Translations under genes and position numbers: made by a program
Notes under the pieces: generated by a model
What the model was told of the DNA's origin: nothing
Database searches by the model: none
What the model saw: only the letters and a program-made list of their open reading frames with translations
In this document: positions 35,872 to 45,569 of the stretch, piece by piece
Position numbering within the stretch: the stretch's first letter is position 1
Layout: every line of letters starts with the position of its first letter
Assembly: GCA_028689615.1 (NCBI GenBank)
Contig: JAQVCV010000006.1
Coordinates: 1 to 64,000, forward strand
Length of the DNA stretch: 64,000 nucleotides
Source: Bacteroidales bacterium
Lineage (GTDB): Bacteria; Bacteroidota; Bacteroidia; Bacteroidales; TTA-H9
Reading direction: 5' to 3'

Positions 35872-37761
35872 ATGAGCGAACTCGAAACCAGTAACATCAA
35901 CGAGATACCAGCAGTGGAGCCCGTTGCTGAAGTTACAGAAAAGCCACAGGCAAAACCTTCACATGTTGAACCCGAACCTTTTGATTGGGGAAGCATTGGA
36001 AAAAAATCGGTTGGCTACTCAGCTGCTGAAAAAGCACGTCTCGAATCGATGTACGATCAAACCCTCAGTTCAATTGTTGAACACGATGTAATTGAAGGGA
36101 TTGTGGTTGCAAAAAACACTAGAGAAGTAGTTGTAAACATTGGGTTTAAATCAGATGGATTGATCCCAATCTCAGAACTGAGGTACAATCCGGACCTGAA
36201 AGTTGGTGATAAACTTGAGGTTTATGTTGAAAGCCAGGAAGATGGAACAGGTCAATTGGTTTTATCGCATAAAAAAGCCCGCACCCTCCGTTCATGGGAG
36301 CGCGTCAACCAGTCTTTTGACAGTCAGGAAATTATTAAAGGTTATGTTAAATGCAGAACCAAAGGAGGCTTGATTGTTGACGTATTTGGAATTGAAGCAT
36401 TCCTTCCGGGTTCTCAAATTGATGTTAAACCTATCCGCGACTACGATATGTTCGTTGATAAGGTGATGGAATTTAAAGTTGTCAAAATCAACCACGAATA
36501 CAAGAATGTGGTAGTATCTCATAAAGCCCTGATCGAAGACGAAATTGAAGCTCAAAAAGCAGAAATTATCGCCAAACTTGAAAAAGGCCAGGTACTTGAA
36601 GGCACTGTTAAAAACATCACTTCATACGGGGTATTTGTTGACCTGGGTGGTGTTGATGGCCTGATTCATATTACCGACTTGTCATGGGGGCGCATCAATC
36701 ATCCTGAAGAGATCGTTACTCTTGACGAGAAAATCAAAGTTGTTATCCTCGATTTTGATGAAAACAAAAAGCGTATTGCATTAGGACTTAAACAGCTCAC
36801 ACAACACCCATGGGATTCTTTGAGCGAAGGTCTAAATGTTGGCGATACCATTAAAGGTAAGGTAGTTGTGATAGCCGACTATGGTGCCTTTGTTGAGATT
36901 GCACCCGGAGTTGAAGGGTTAATCCACGTTTCGGAGATGTCGTGGTCACAGCACCTACGCACAGCTCACGATTTCCTTAAAGTAGGCGACGATGTAGAAG
37001 CCGTAATCCTGACCTTGGATCGCGAACAGAGGAAAATGTCGTTGGGTATGAAACAACTGATTCCGGATCCTTGGATTGCAATCCGCGACCGTTATCCAAT
37101 CAATTCAAAGCACAATGCCACCGTTCGCAATTTCACAAACTTTGGAATCTTTGTTGAACTTGAAGAAGGAGTTGATGGTTTGATCCACATTTCTGACCTT
37201 TCATGGTCGAAAAAGATCAAACATCCGGCTGAGTTTACCAAAATTGGAGATACCATCGAGGTAATTGTTCTTGATGTTGACATCGAATCACGTCGTCTGA
37301 GTTTAGGGCATAAACAACTCGAAGAGAATCCCTGGGATGTTTTCGAGACTGTTTTCTCGGTAGGATCGATTCACAAAGGCACCATCATTGCCAATGCCGA
37401 TAAAGGTGTAGTTGTATCGTTACCTTATGGCGTAGAGGGCTTTGTTCCAAGTCGTCATATGCAGAAAGATGCCTCCGAAGAGATCAAAGTTGAAGATTCA
37501 CTCGAGTTTAAAGTGATTGAATTTGTAAAAGACAGCAAAAAAATCATTCTTTCACAAGTTCGTCCTCATCAGGAAGCCTCAGAAAAACCTGCTTCTGACA
37601 AACCCAAACTCGAAAAGCAACCCAAAGATGGTCAACAGAACACTAAAAATCAGATTAAAAAACTGAAAGACAATCTGGAAAGAACCACCTTAGGTGACAT
37701 TGAAGCCCTTGCCAATCTGAAATCAGAAATGCAGGAAGAAGAAAAGAATAATGAAGCTTAA
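35872..37761 (+). CDS. rpsA: 30S ribosomal protein S1
   Basis: 629 residues from the ATG at 35872 (MSELETSNINEI); the track uses a TTG upstream inside the leader hairpin. After an acidic N-terminal tail of about 65 residues there are six S1 RNA-binding domains, recognisable by repeats such as GVFVDLGGVDGLIHITDLSWGRI, GAFVEIAPGVEGLIHVSEMSW and GIFVELEEGVDGLIHISDLSW. The C-terminus is a charged, Lys/Glu-rich tail. It helps mRNAs, especially those without Shine-Dalgarno sites as in Bacteroidota, bind the small subunit. Confidence 0.95.
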   Translation: MSELETSNINEIPAVEPVAEVTEKPQAKPSHVEPEPFDWGSIGKKSVGYSAAEKARLESMYDQTLSSIVEHDVIEGIVVAKNTREVVVNIGFKSDGLIPISELRYNPDLKVGDKLEVYVESQEDGTGQLVLSHKKARTLRSWERVNQSFDSQEIIKGYVKCRTKGGLIVDVFGIEAFLPGSQIDVKPIRDYDMFVDKVMEFKVVKINHEYKNVVVSHKALIEDEIEAQKAEIIAKLEKGQVLEGTVKNITSYGVFVDLGGVDGLIHITDLSWGRINHPEEIVTLDEKIKVVILDFDENKKRIALGLKQLTQHPWDSLSEGLNVGDTIKGKVVVIADYGAFVEIAPGVEGLIHVSEMSWSQHLRTAHDFLKVGDDVEAVILTLDREQRKMSLGMKQLIPDPWIAIRDRYPINSKHNATVRNFTNFGIFVELEEGVDGLIHISDLSWSKKIKHPAEFTKIGDTIEVIVLDVDIESRRLSLGHKQLEENPWDVFETVFSVGSIHKGTIIANADKGVVVSLPYGVEGFVPSRHMQKDASEEIKVEDSLEFKVIEFVKDSKKIILSQVRPHQEASEKPASDKPKLEKQPKDGQQNTKNQIKKLKDNLERTTLGDIEALANLKSEMQEEEKNNEA

Positions 37762-37782
37762 TTCCTTATTCAGATAATAAGC

Positions 37783-37812
37783 AAAACCGGGGTGCATGCC
37801 CCGGTTTTTTTT
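37783..37812 (+). terminator. terminator of rpsA
   Basis: AACCGGGG / CCCCGGTT stem, loop TGCATG, followed by T-run. It abuts the rnz promoter. Confidence 0.9.
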
Positions 37813-37819
37813 ATCTTTG
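37812..37819 (+). promoter_or_regulatory. -7 box of rnz
   Basis: TATCTTTG, 9 bases before the ATG at 37829 and directly after the rpsA terminator's T-run. Confidence 0.6.
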
Positions 37820-37828
37820 CTCTTCTAT

Positions 37829-38731
37829 ATGAAAATCATAATATTAGGAAGTGGGGCTGCTGTGCCAACCGTTGATCGGGGCTTGAGCTCCCTGGCTGTT
37901 CAGGTTGGTCGCGAGGTGTTGTTGCTTGATTGCGGAGAGGGTACGCAAACACAATTACGCAAATTTAAAGTTAAGTGGGGCCAAATAAACCATATCTTCA
38001 TCTCACATCTGCATGGAGATCATTATTTTGGATTGCCCGGTCTTCTATTCACTTACCATCTGTATAATCGCAAAAAACCTCTTCACCTATATGCTCATTC
38101 TGAACTAAAGCAATTGCTGGAGAACATTTTTTCGATTTCGCAATCTCAATTGTGTTACCAAACTGTTTTTCATGAAATAGAAAAAGACAAGAACCAGGTT
38201 TTGATAGAAAGCAACCATTTTAAAGTTGAAGGAATCCCGTTAACCCACCGCATACCAAGCACCGGCTTCCTGATGTCAACACGAACAGGTGATCGTAGGA
38301 TAAAACGCGAATTTTTGGATAACTACCAACCCGATCGGTCTCTGCTTCCAGCCATCAAACGTGGAGCGAATTATGCAAATAATAGCTTAACACTTTTAAA
38401 TCAAGAGATTACTCATGATGGCAAACCGGCAGCAAAATTTGCCTACCTATCTGACACTGCCTTTCAACCAAGCATAATTGAATCCATTGGAGGCTTTCAA
38501 CTTGTTTATCATGAAGCTACTTTTGCGAGCGACCAATCAGAAATTGCAGCAATGAAAGGGCACACCACAGCAGCTCAGGCAGCTGAAATAGCAAAAAGAG
38601 CCAAGGTTGAAAGACTAATTCTCGGACATCTGTCATCAAGAATAGCATCAATCGATAACTTTTTAAACGAAGCTAAGGCAATATTTACCAATACCTTCGT
38701 AGCAAGCGATGGTGATATTTATGAGATCTAA
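37829..38731 (+). CDS. rnz: ribonuclease Z
   Basis: 300 residues from the ATG at 37829 (MKIIILGSGAAVP). Metallo-beta-lactamase fold with the zinc motif SHLHGDHYFGLPG, a glycine-rich opening, AYLSDTAFQ and a late HLSSR. tRNase Z family protein that trims the 3' ends of tRNA precursors; since three of the four tRNAs here do not encode CCA, such an activity is needed. Its start follows its promoter by 9 bases. Confidence 0.93.
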   Translation: MKIIILGSGAAVPTVDRGLSSLAVQVGREVLLLDCGEGTQTQLRKFKVKWGQINHIFISHLHGDHYFGLPGLLFTYHLYNRKKPLHLYAHSELKQLLENIFSISQSQLCYQTVFHEIEKDKNQVLIESNHFKVEGIPLTHRIPSTGFLMSTRTGDRRIKREFLDNYQPDRSLLPAIKRGANYANNSLTLLNQEITHDGKPAAKFAYLSDTAFQPSIIESIGGFQLVYHEATFASDQSEIAAMKGHTTAAQAAEIAKRAKVERLILGHLSSRIASIDNFLNEAKAIFTNTFVASDGDIYEI

Positions 38732-38775
38732 AAAAAAATTCACTTAAAACCCTTGCACGGTTAAGAAAAAGAGCA

Positions 38776-38783
38776 TACCTTTG
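38776..38783 (+). promoter_or_regulatory. -7 box of tRNA-Arg
   Basis: TACCTTTG, 12 bases before the tRNA. Confidence 0.65.
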
Positions 38784-38795
38784 CACCGCAATTAA

Positions 38796-38872
38796 GGCTC
38801 CGTAGCTCAACTGAATAGAGCATCTGACTACGGATCAGAAGGTTATAGGTTTGAATCCTATCGGAGTCACCA
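38796..38872 (+). tRNA. tRNA-Arg (anticodon ACG)
   Basis: Acceptor GGCTCCG pairs with CGGAGTC (one G-T), anticodon stem TCTGA/TCAGA with loop CTACGGA (anticodon ACG, expected to be edited to ICG). Discriminator A, then CCA, encoded in the gene, unlike the other three tRNAs here. Confidence 0.95.
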
Positions 38873-38874
38873 GA

Positions 38875-38916
38875 AAATCAGCCCGTTACAATGACTTGTA
38901 ACGGGCTGATTTGTTC
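38875..38916 (+). terminator. terminator of tRNA-Arg
   Basis: Perfect 17-bp stem beginning AAATCAGCCCGTTACAA with loop TGAC; begins three bases after the encoded CCA. T-run is weak (TTTGTTCC). Confidence 0.8.
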
Positions 38917-39072
38917 CTTTTTGAAATCAATTCCAGAAACAACACATCTAATATCTGAATAAGATTATTACATTCAAAATTCAAAAAACTGAAAAACAAC
39001 AACATAGATTTTATTTATTTCATGTTTTAAGTAAATGGCACATGTTTTGACCTTGTATGGAAAACACATACC

Positions 39073-41349
39073 ATGAAACTCAGAAATCTTTTCCAATTAG
39101 TTATTGCAGTTCTGTTTGTTTTTACCTCATGCAGGAAAAACGTTACCGATCCTCAGGCTCCTGTAGTGGCTAAGTCAATTGACTTAAGCGTAACAGATAA
39201 TTTCAGTTGGTCAACTACCAGAGCTGTTGATCTCAAAATTCATATGGAATCAGAAAATGCCAGCGGTTTGCTTAGTAGAATAAGGATTTTTACAAGCGAT
39301 CCGTCTAATGGTGGTAAATGGGTAGCGCAAGGCTCGGCTGGCTATGGATTCCCATTTACAGCTGAAATAATTTTACCTACTTATACCGAAGGGATTTGGA
39401 TAGAAGCACAAAAAGCAGATGGATCGCAAGAAATTGTTTATCAAACTGTTCAATCAGGCTCATTGGAATATACATTCAATTCAACAAAGCAAGTAGAATT
39501 GAAATCTGTTGCCTCCGGGCCGGATTGTTCAACAGGTTGCGACCAAACCATTTCAGGTTCAGGCACGGTAACCATTAAAAATGGCCTAACATACTGTGTT
39601 ACTAACTCATTTACTGGCACCATTAATTTTGAACACTGGAATGGTGGTGGCACCTTAAGGGTATGTGGTAATGCTTCTCCGCAAAGCATCAACAACATGG
39701 GTAATAATTGCCACATTGTGGTTGCAGACGGTGGAACCTTTTCCATCCAATCTCTTGTAATGGATGGAACCAGCTCATTTACCGCCTGGAACACCTCAAC
39801 TGCCACTGTCGGTTCTTTAAATATGAATATGACCAGTACGACCTTCACCAATTACTCATCTAACTTTTTGATTGAAAACACTTTCAGCCCTAACGGAACC
39901 GTTACAAACTATGGATCGCTTATTATACAAGGAGACTACAACGGTAATTCACCAAACGGACAGTTGATCAATTCAGGTACAATAACACTACTCTCAAGCC
40001 TGAGCATGAATAACAATCTGACAAACAGTGGCACAATAAACATTGGCAATCACTTGAATTTAAACACCAATCACAGCTTCAATAACAGTTGCAAAATCAT
40101 TGTCCAGAACAACGCTAACTTAAACAGCGGCACATTCACTATGAATGGTGGATATCTTCAAGTAGGAGGGACCTATCAAATCAATGGATCGTCACAATTT
40201 ATAATGCAAAACCAATCGATGGTTTCAGCAGTTAATGTTATACTTAATAAAGGAATTAGTGGTGCCGGAAGTAAAAACACCATCAAAACATCGGGCAATG
40301 CAACCATCAATGCATCGCAGACAGTTTCAGGAGCAATTGAATGGGCTGATAACGACGCTGTTTTAACTAACGGTAGCGTAAACCAGTTCGTTGGCGGAGC
40401 TACTTTTGTTCTGACATCAAATGCAACTAATTATATCCCTGTTAGCGCTTGCAACCCGACGGGAATTGGTAATCCGGTAGTTTCTGATACCGATGGCGAC
40501 GGAGTTGCTGATGTAATTGACGATTACCCTACAGACCCGACAAGAGCTTACAACAACTACTATCCCTCATCAACATCCTGGTCGTCGTTAGCTTTTGAAG
40601 ACTTGTGGCCCAATTATGGTGATTACGACCTAAACGATCTGGTTGTTAACGTTCGCTTCAACCGGATCACCAATGCTCAAAACAAAGTAGTTGATTTGAT
40701 TAATGTATATGATGTTAAAGCAGTTGGAGGAGCCTTACACAATGGATTCGCGTTTCAACTTGATCAGGTAGATGTGGGATCCATTCAAAGTGTTACCGGA
40801 TATCAATTAAGTGGTGATAGTTATATAAACTTGGCTTCAAACGGGTTAGAAGAAGGGACAACGAAGCCCGTAATCGTAGTTTGGGATGATGCTGATAATG
40901 CAATCAACAGGGTAGGGGGTACTTTTTTCAATACTGAAGACAATGGTTTAATTGGAACCTCAGATATAGTGACTATTACAGTTCACTTTAACACGCCACA
41001 AACCGGGAATTCGGTTGGGTTACCTCCTTACAATCATTTTTTAATCAAAGGGAAAAACAGAGGTACTGAAATCCATCTTTCAGGTTCAGTTCCTACAAGT
41101 AAAGTAAATACTGCTCTTTTTGGAACCGGTGATGATGACACCAATCCTGGTACTGGAAAATTTTATAAATCAGCGACAAATTTGCCGTGGGCAATTTTTA
41201 TCGCTGAAGAATTTGACCATCCTTTAGAAAGAATAGACATAGTTAACGCACATCTCAAATTTGCTGCATGGGCACAATCAAATGGTTCACAATACACAGA
41301 TTGGTACATGAACAAAGCTGGTTACAGAAATGCGAACAACATCTGGTAG
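39073..41349 (+). CDS. LruC-domain lipoprotein with beta-helix region
   Basis: 758 residues. Signal peptide with lipobox FTSC near residue 20. Residues about 150-430 are Asn/Ser/Thr/Gly-rich short repeats (e.g. NNNLTNSGTINIGNHLNL) typical of a beta-helix. Then a calcium-binding-like turn DTDGDGVADVIDDYP and a C-terminal LruC domain starting near FEDLWPNYGDYDLNDLVVNV. LruC domains are common in Bacteroidota surface lipoproteins and were first seen in Leptospira. Probably exposed on the outer membrane; ligand unknown. Composition is strongly biased to Asn, suggesting an extracellular role. Confidence 0.85.
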   Translation: MKLRNLFQLVIAVLFVFTSCRKNVTDPQAPVVAKSIDLSVTDNFSWSTTRAVDLKIHMESENASGLLSRIRIFTSDPSNGGKWVAQGSAGYGFPFTAEIILPTYTEGIWIEAQKADGSQEIVYQTVQSGSLEYTFNSTKQVELKSVASGPDCSTGCDQTISGSGTVTIKNGLTYCVTNSFTGTINFEHWNGGGTLRVCGNASPQSINNMGNNCHIVVADGGTFSIQSLVMDGTSSFTAWNTSTATVGSLNMNMTSTTFTNYSSNFLIENTFSPNGTVTNYGSLIIQGDYNGNSPNGQLINSGTITLLSSLSMNNNLTNSGTINIGNHLNLNTNHSFNNSCKIIVQNNANLNSGTFTMNGGYLQVGGTYQINGSSQFIMQNQSMVSAVNVILNKGISGAGSKNTIKTSGNATINASQTVSGAIEWADNDAVLTNGSVNQFVGGATFVLTSNATNYIPVSACNPTGIGNPVVSDTDGDGVADVIDDYPTDPTRAYNNYYPSSTSWSSLAFEDLWPNYGDYDLNDLVVNVRFNRITNAQNKVVDLINVYDVKAVGGALHNGFAFQLDQVDVGSIQSVTGYQLSGDSYINLASNGLEEGTTKPVIVVWDDADNAINRVGGTFFNTEDNGLIGTSDIVTITVHFNTPQTGNSVGLPPYNHFLIKGKNRGTEIHLSGSVPTSKVNTALFGTGDDDTNPGTGKFYKSATNLPWAIFIAEEFDHPLERIDIVNAHLKFAAWAQSNGSQYTDWYMNKAGYRNANNIW

Positions 41350-41371
41350 CAAATTCGTTAAAAATAAGAGC

Positions 41372-41402
41372 AGAGCAGGAGTAAAATCCTGCTCTTTTTT
41401 TT
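41372..41402 (+). terminator. terminator of LruC gene
   Basis: AGAGCAGGA / TCCTGCTCT stem, loop GTAAAA, eight T. Confidence 0.9.
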
Positions 41403-41430
41403 AACGTCCCTACAGACAGAACGCTTTTGC

Positions 41431-41438
41431 TATATTTG
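41431..41438 (+). promoter_or_regulatory. -7 box of DUF3298 gene
   Basis: TATATTTG, 17 bases before the ATG at 41456. Confidence 0.6.
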
Positions 41439-41455
41439 TATGCAATTGAAAACCT

Positions 41456-42550
41456 ATGAACAAATTACTCAGAATAATCGGCCTGGTGCTCATAATCACG
41501 AGCGTAAGGATATCCATAGCTCAAAACTTTCCTGATGGTTACACACACTATCAAGGAACAATTAACAACAACATCCCTGTTATCCTTGACCTTGTGAGTT
41601 CAGGAAATAGGGCAGAGGGTTTTTACACCTATTCAACTCCAGAAAACAACTCAGTCAAGTCTATACGATTTATAGGATCATGGGATGTTGCCAATCAACA
41701 GCTTACGCTAAAAGAATTCGAGAACCCAGAAGGATCATTTTTTCAACTAAGACTGGCAAACCGGGGAAAACTCGAGGGGAAATGGCATCCTGGTGATCAC
41801 GTTGTTGAACTTGAATCCAATTTGGAGGAGTCTTACCCCGAAGGAAGTATCAGGCTGACAACTCACAGCAAAGCACTTAGTCACACTCTTTTCCCGATGA
41901 TGAAAGAGAGTCCTCGCGCTTCATATCTTATAGTGTGCCCCGAAGCAATTGCTGGAAAGCAGAACGAAATATCTGATTCGATAAATAAAAAAATTGCTTC
42001 GCTCTTTTTTAACCAACCAGTTTATAATGAAAGCTTTACCAAAATAATCGAGAAAGAGAGTAAAAGATATTTTGAGATGTATGTTGATCAAAACCAAGAT
42101 ACCTACAGCAGGGCTGAGCGTACCAATACGTTTTGCTGGGATAAACATCTTAATCTGATGATTTTCAGCAATGCGAAGCACATTTTAAGCTTTGGTGTCA
42201 AACAATATGCTTTCACGGGAAGCGGAAAAGGAATGACAGTAAAAAAGGTTGCGAATGTTTCCCTCAGATCAGGCAAAACTTTGATTTTAAACGATTTCAT
42301 AACTGATCATGATATGCTGTCACGTTTAAATACTCTAATAAACCAGAAAATCAGAATCCAATTCGATCTTTCTGAAACAGAAAATTTAACTAATCAAGGC
42401 TTTTATTCAGAAACCATCCCAACAACAGACAATTTCGGAATTACTTCAGATGCGTTTATCTTTTATTACAACCCTTACGAAATTGGGAACGCATCCATAG
42501 GGGCAATCGAAGTTGTTGTTGCGTTTTCCGAATTAGGATTATCACACTAA
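41456..42550 (+). CDS. exported DUF3298-containing protein
   Basis: 364 residues. Signal peptide (MNKLLRIIGLVLIITSVRISIA) with cleavage near SIA-QN. The C-terminal third shows the DUF3298 hallmark TTDNFGITSDAFIFYYNPYEIG followed by IEVVVAFSEL; DUF3298 is shared with the anti-sigma factor RsiV, where it binds lysozyme. The N-terminal half is a beta-rich region (TGTINNNIPVILDLV and GKLEGKWHPGD). Likely periplasmic; no membrane anchor is seen, so direct RsiV-like signalling is unlikely. Confidence 0.8.
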   Translation: MNKLLRIIGLVLIITSVRISIAQNFPDGYTHYQGTINNNIPVILDLVSSGNRAEGFYTYSTPENNSVKSIRFIGSWDVANQQLTLKEFENPEGSFFQLRLANRGKLEGKWHPGDHVVELESNLEESYPEGSIRLTTHSKALSHTLFPMMKESPRASYLIVCPEAIAGKQNEISDSINKKIASLFFNQPVYNESFTKIIEKESKRYFEMYVDQNQDTYSRAERTNTFCWDKHLNLMIFSNAKHILSFGVKQYAFTGSGKGMTVKKVANVSLRSGKTLILNDFITDHDMLSRLNTLINQKIRIQFDLSETENLTNQGFYSETIPTTDNFGITSDAFIFYYNPYEIGNASIGAIEVVVAFSELGLSH

Positions 42551-42690
42551 ATCAGTTTATTAGTTGCATTTTTTTTACAAGAAAGACCCATCGTTAATAC
42601 GAATAAAGCAACCACAACTTAACATAATATAAATTATAGGACAAATATTGTGTAAAAATTCTTATGTATCCGGCAACAAAAACCGACACC

Positions 42691-43527
42691 TCATATAGAG
42701 CAAACCGAAATGTAGATAGAATTGCCTGACAAAACAAACTCAAGCATTTTTTTATCGCGATCCTTCAACAAAATGGACTCCTTTGATTTGTTTACAAGGG
42801 AAAAACGATCAGTCAGCGTTGCCTTTAATCCAAAACTGTTGAAATCGGATTTTGCAGCCTGCTCTTCATTGTATATCAGAATAATTTTAATTTGATCTAA
42901 GTTTGTAGAACGAATTGCATAACCTTTTGAAAATTGCTGAAAATTCGAAAATCCAAGCGAGTAAACCGATGAAAATCCAGCACGGCCAACAAATGCCACT
43001 CCATGAATATCAAACAAAGAATCTGCCAGCGGGAAACTGGTAAGATCATAGTCGGGATAACCCTGAAAATCAGCAGAAAATTGGTTATAAAACGAAGACA
43101 ACATGTTAACAGAATCAGACTTATTCTCGGCAGACAGGACGAAATAAAACGATCCTTTAACAGCCATTAAATACCCATTTCCAAAAGCTTTACAGGCATC
43201 ACTGCCCAACAGCGAAGGAAATGGCCTCCTTGCCGAAAAAACTCCCCACGAACTTTCTGCATTGTTCATTTGGTAAACCTCTACCCTAACCATGTTGTTT
43301 GTTTTTGAGTATGAGGCAACTCCAACATGCTGAAATCCATACTCAAGGAACAAATCAGCCCCCCCGTCGATTAAAAAGAAGAGATCATCTCCCGAGTAAT
43401 ATTCGGCCTCAGTATTACGCTCCCAGGGACCCACAGACTTTTTCATTGTAAACGATGGCTGTGCCGTCATATTCACCGAAAGACAGACAAGCACACAGAT
43501 AGAAAAGAGATATCGTGCCACAAGCAA
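42691..43527 (-). CDS. exported DUF6599-family protein
   Basis: 278 residues with a signal peptide (MLVARYLFSICVLVCLSVNMTAQ). The stretch YYSGDDLFFLIDGGADLFLEYGFQHVGVASY followed by VEVYQMNNAESSWGVFSARR fits DUF6599, a family of exported proteins from anaerobic bacteria. It starts immediately after the DUF362 stop codon (no gap) and is surely cotranscribed with it. Function unknown. There is no gene in 42551-42690 that I can support. Confidence 0.75.
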   Translation of the reverse strand: MLVARYLFSICVLVCLSVNMTAQPSFTMKKSVGPWERNTEAEYYSGDDLFFLIDGGADLFLEYGFQHVGVASYSKTNNMVRVEVYQMNNAESSWGVFSARRPFPSLLGSDACKAFGNGYLMAVKGSFYFVLSAENKSDSVNMLSSFYNQFSADFQGYPDYDLTSFPLADSLFDIHGVAFVGRAGFSSVYSLGFSNFQQFSKGYAIRSTNLDQIKIILIYNEEQAAKSDFNSFGLKATLTDRFSLVNKSKESILLKDRDKKMLEFVLSGNSIYISVCSI

Positions 43528-44421
43528 TTATATTTCAACTATGGTAACTTTAGAAGGATCGGATGATCCCAAACCTGCCGCTTCCCCTGTCTCGAGGGTT
43601 GGTACATCAGAAACAGCAAAGCCGAGAAGCCTCGCACAGTATGCATCTATCGCCACCACATCTTTGCCCACGATTACTTTTCCCGGATAAACAATTTCGC
43701 CAGGGCCGGAAGGGCCATTCGTAATGATCCCCGCCTGGGCATCCACTATAGTCAGATCGGGTTTTCTGATTGCAAAAATATCGGTTATGCATTGAGCCAG
43801 ATACACAGGATCGTTGCGTTTTGGACCATTTAGATGCATGGTAACATTGGTTGCTCTGGTACAAAGCCCCATCAAATTCTTCATGGCACAAGTGAGAATG
43901 GTTGTTGCATGATGCTTTGCAATTGGAATATTAATAAAAACATCAATATGAAACAATTCTGATACCACCTCTGCCTTTTTCAACTCCTTTGCCCCACGCA
44001 CAGAATCAATTCTGACAAAATTGATTGAATCGTATTTTGCTGGAAATGAGTTTTTCTCTACATTTTTGATCCGTTCAATTACTGATGACAAAGCATGGTA
44101 ATTTTTAGCCTTCTTCCAATAAGAATCTTTTACGGCCTGAAGACACACAACTTCTGAAGCTCCAGCATCGAAGCACATTTTAATTACTGCCAAACTTACG
44201 TCAGGATCAACATAAGCCCCCCTCTCTTCAAAGTCAGAGTTAATGAGAACACCTACCTTCTGACCAGGTTTGATATAAGAAGCCATTCCACCAGATGCAT
44301 TCAAAGCCACATTAGTTGCGCGAAAAGCATTGGTGTCGTTAACAACCACTATCCTCTCTAATTGAGAACTAACAGTCAACACCATGAATAAGAAAGCTGA
44401 TAGAAAAAATGAACGGTGCAT
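43528..44421 (-). CDS. exported DUF362 protein
   Basis: 297 residues from the ATG at 44419-44421 (MHRSFFLSAFLFMVLTVSSQ); the track's upstream start adds residues before the signal peptide. DUF362 signatures: FINIPIAKHHATTILTCAMKNLMGL and PDLTIVDAQAGIITNGPSGPG. Many DUF362 proteins carry ferredoxin domains; this one does not, but has several single cysteines. Exported, so it acts in the periplasm or beyond. Paired with the DUF6599 gene. Function unknown. Confidence 0.85.
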   Translation of the reverse strand: MHRSFFLSAFLFMVLTVSSQLERIVVVNDTNAFRATNVALNASGGMASYIKPGQKVGVLINSDFEERGAYVDPDVSLAVIKMCFDAGASEVVCLQAVKDSYWKKAKNYHALSSVIERIKNVEKNSFPAKYDSINFVRIDSVRGAKELKKAEVVSELFHIDVFINIPIAKHHATTILTCAMKNLMGLCTRATNVTMHLNGPKRNDPVYLAQCITDIFAIRKPDLTIVDAQAGIITNGPSGPGEIVYPGKVIVGKDVVAIDAYCARLLGFAVSDVPTLETGEAAGLGSSDPSKVTIVEI

Positions 44422-44479
44422 AGGAAAATTATTATTACAAAAAGATTGATATATTAAAAAACATGCCAAATAGATAAAC

Positions 44480-44487
44480 CAAATATA
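44480..44487 (-). promoter_or_regulatory. -7 box of DUF362-DUF6599 operon
   Basis: TATATTTG on the minus strand, 58 bases upstream of the DUF362 ATG. It shows that this pair can be transcribed separately from the kinase operon upstream. Confidence 0.55.
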
Positions 44488-44561
44488 ATCAACATATTAA
44501 ACAGAAATAATCAACAAAAGTGTTCAATATAGAACCGTGTTTGTTCGATAAAGAACACATG

Positions 44562-45569
44562 TCAATCATTTCTACACTTAGTGAGGAATGCCTCTCTGGC
44601 TTCCCCTTTATTCACCAGCTCAAAAAATGAGTCAATATAATTCTGAGTTTGTAAACCGTCTGATTCATTTTTGAACTCAATATTTTTAACAGACTGAATT
44701 AAGGCCGATCTCTGTTGTAAAAAAAGTCTGATGACCGAATCTACTTCTTCGGGCGATTTACAATGACCGTTGTAATACCTCTCGGTAACAGAGTTAATTG
44801 GCAAATGAGGCGCCGGAATGGCATAGGGTGCATTGACTAACCCGCTAAAGTCGAAATCGTGTGGAATTGGAATTGGAGGTTTTCCACTGGTTGCCAGTAG
44901 CTTAATATTGTGTAACGCCTTAATACTCCAATCAGTATTACCAATCATATATTGAAACATTGCCATTATCAACATGTGATAGGGCTCAGTGAATTGTGGA
45001 TTAATATTCTGTACTTCAATTATTTTACCTTCATATCTTTTTGCTAATGATTCATCGCTCTCAATGAAGAATGCAGGCTTGGTTATAGTGTCGGATCGAT
45101 TCTCCGGATCAATCCAATGAATATAAACCAAGCGGGTTTTAAAGTGTACTGGAGATAAAAGACTGTACATATGATAAGCAAGGTACTCTTTGAGTACTCT
45201 GGCTTCACCATCTGAATCAGAAGTGCAATGAGTTACAAGTTTCAACTTATCTTCACCTTCAAAAACAGTCCTCTTCACCTCTTTCTTCTTAAAATTAACT
45301 CTCAAAGGTGGGAAAGAACAATGATTAGCGTTTCTTCTAAAGCTACCTCTGGGTCTGATTTGAATATGAAAGGTATCCTGGCTATTCAAGTACAAAATCG
45401 CTGCGTGGTCGTCGGGATAATCCCCTACATCAGCCACTACTGACTTAAGATCAGCTACAATGCTGAGAGTAAGCGGATCGGCAGATGAAAAAAAACCACT
45501 TTGATTTACAGCAGACTGGCCAAAACTTACTAGAGGAAGAATAACGTAAAGAAAAGCATACTTTTTCAT
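44562..45569 (-). CDS. secreted CotH-like kinase, second copy
   Basis: 335 residues with a signal peptide (MKKYAFLYVILPLVSFGQS). The layout matches CotH-type secreted protein kinases: RPRGSFRR (about 72-79), DKLKLV with a Lys at 110, VLKEYLAYHMYSLLSP, catalytic-loop-like IGNTDWSIKALHNIKLL (Asp213, Asn221) and metal-binding-like IPHDFDFSGLV (Asp238, Asp240). CotH enzymes phosphorylate extracellular or spore-coat proteins with ATP. It overlaps the phosphatase gene by ATGA, so it is translationally coupled. Substrate unknown. Paralogue of the kinase at 47206. Confidence 0.65.
   Translation of the reverse strand: MKKYAFLYVILPLVSFGQSAVNQSGFFSSADPLTLSIVADLKSVVADVGDYPDDHAAILYLNSQDTFHIQIRPRGSFRRNANHCSFPPLRVNFKKKEVKRTVFEGEDKLKLVTHCTSDSDGEARVLKEYLAYHMYSLLSPVHFKTRLVYIHWIDPENRSDTITKPAFFIESDESLAKRYEGKIIEVQNINPQFTEPYHMLIMAMFQYMIGNTDWSIKALHNIKLLATSGKPPIPIPHDFDFSGLVNAPYAIPAPHLPINSVTERYYNGHCKSPEEVDSVIRLFLQQRSALIQSVKNIEFKNESDGLQTQNYIDSFFELVNKGEAREAFLTKCRND

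Noticed and set aside
39450-39851. 133-residue antisense ORF inside the LruC gene
   Set aside because: A shadow of the repetitive coding strand; no homology seen, no promoter.
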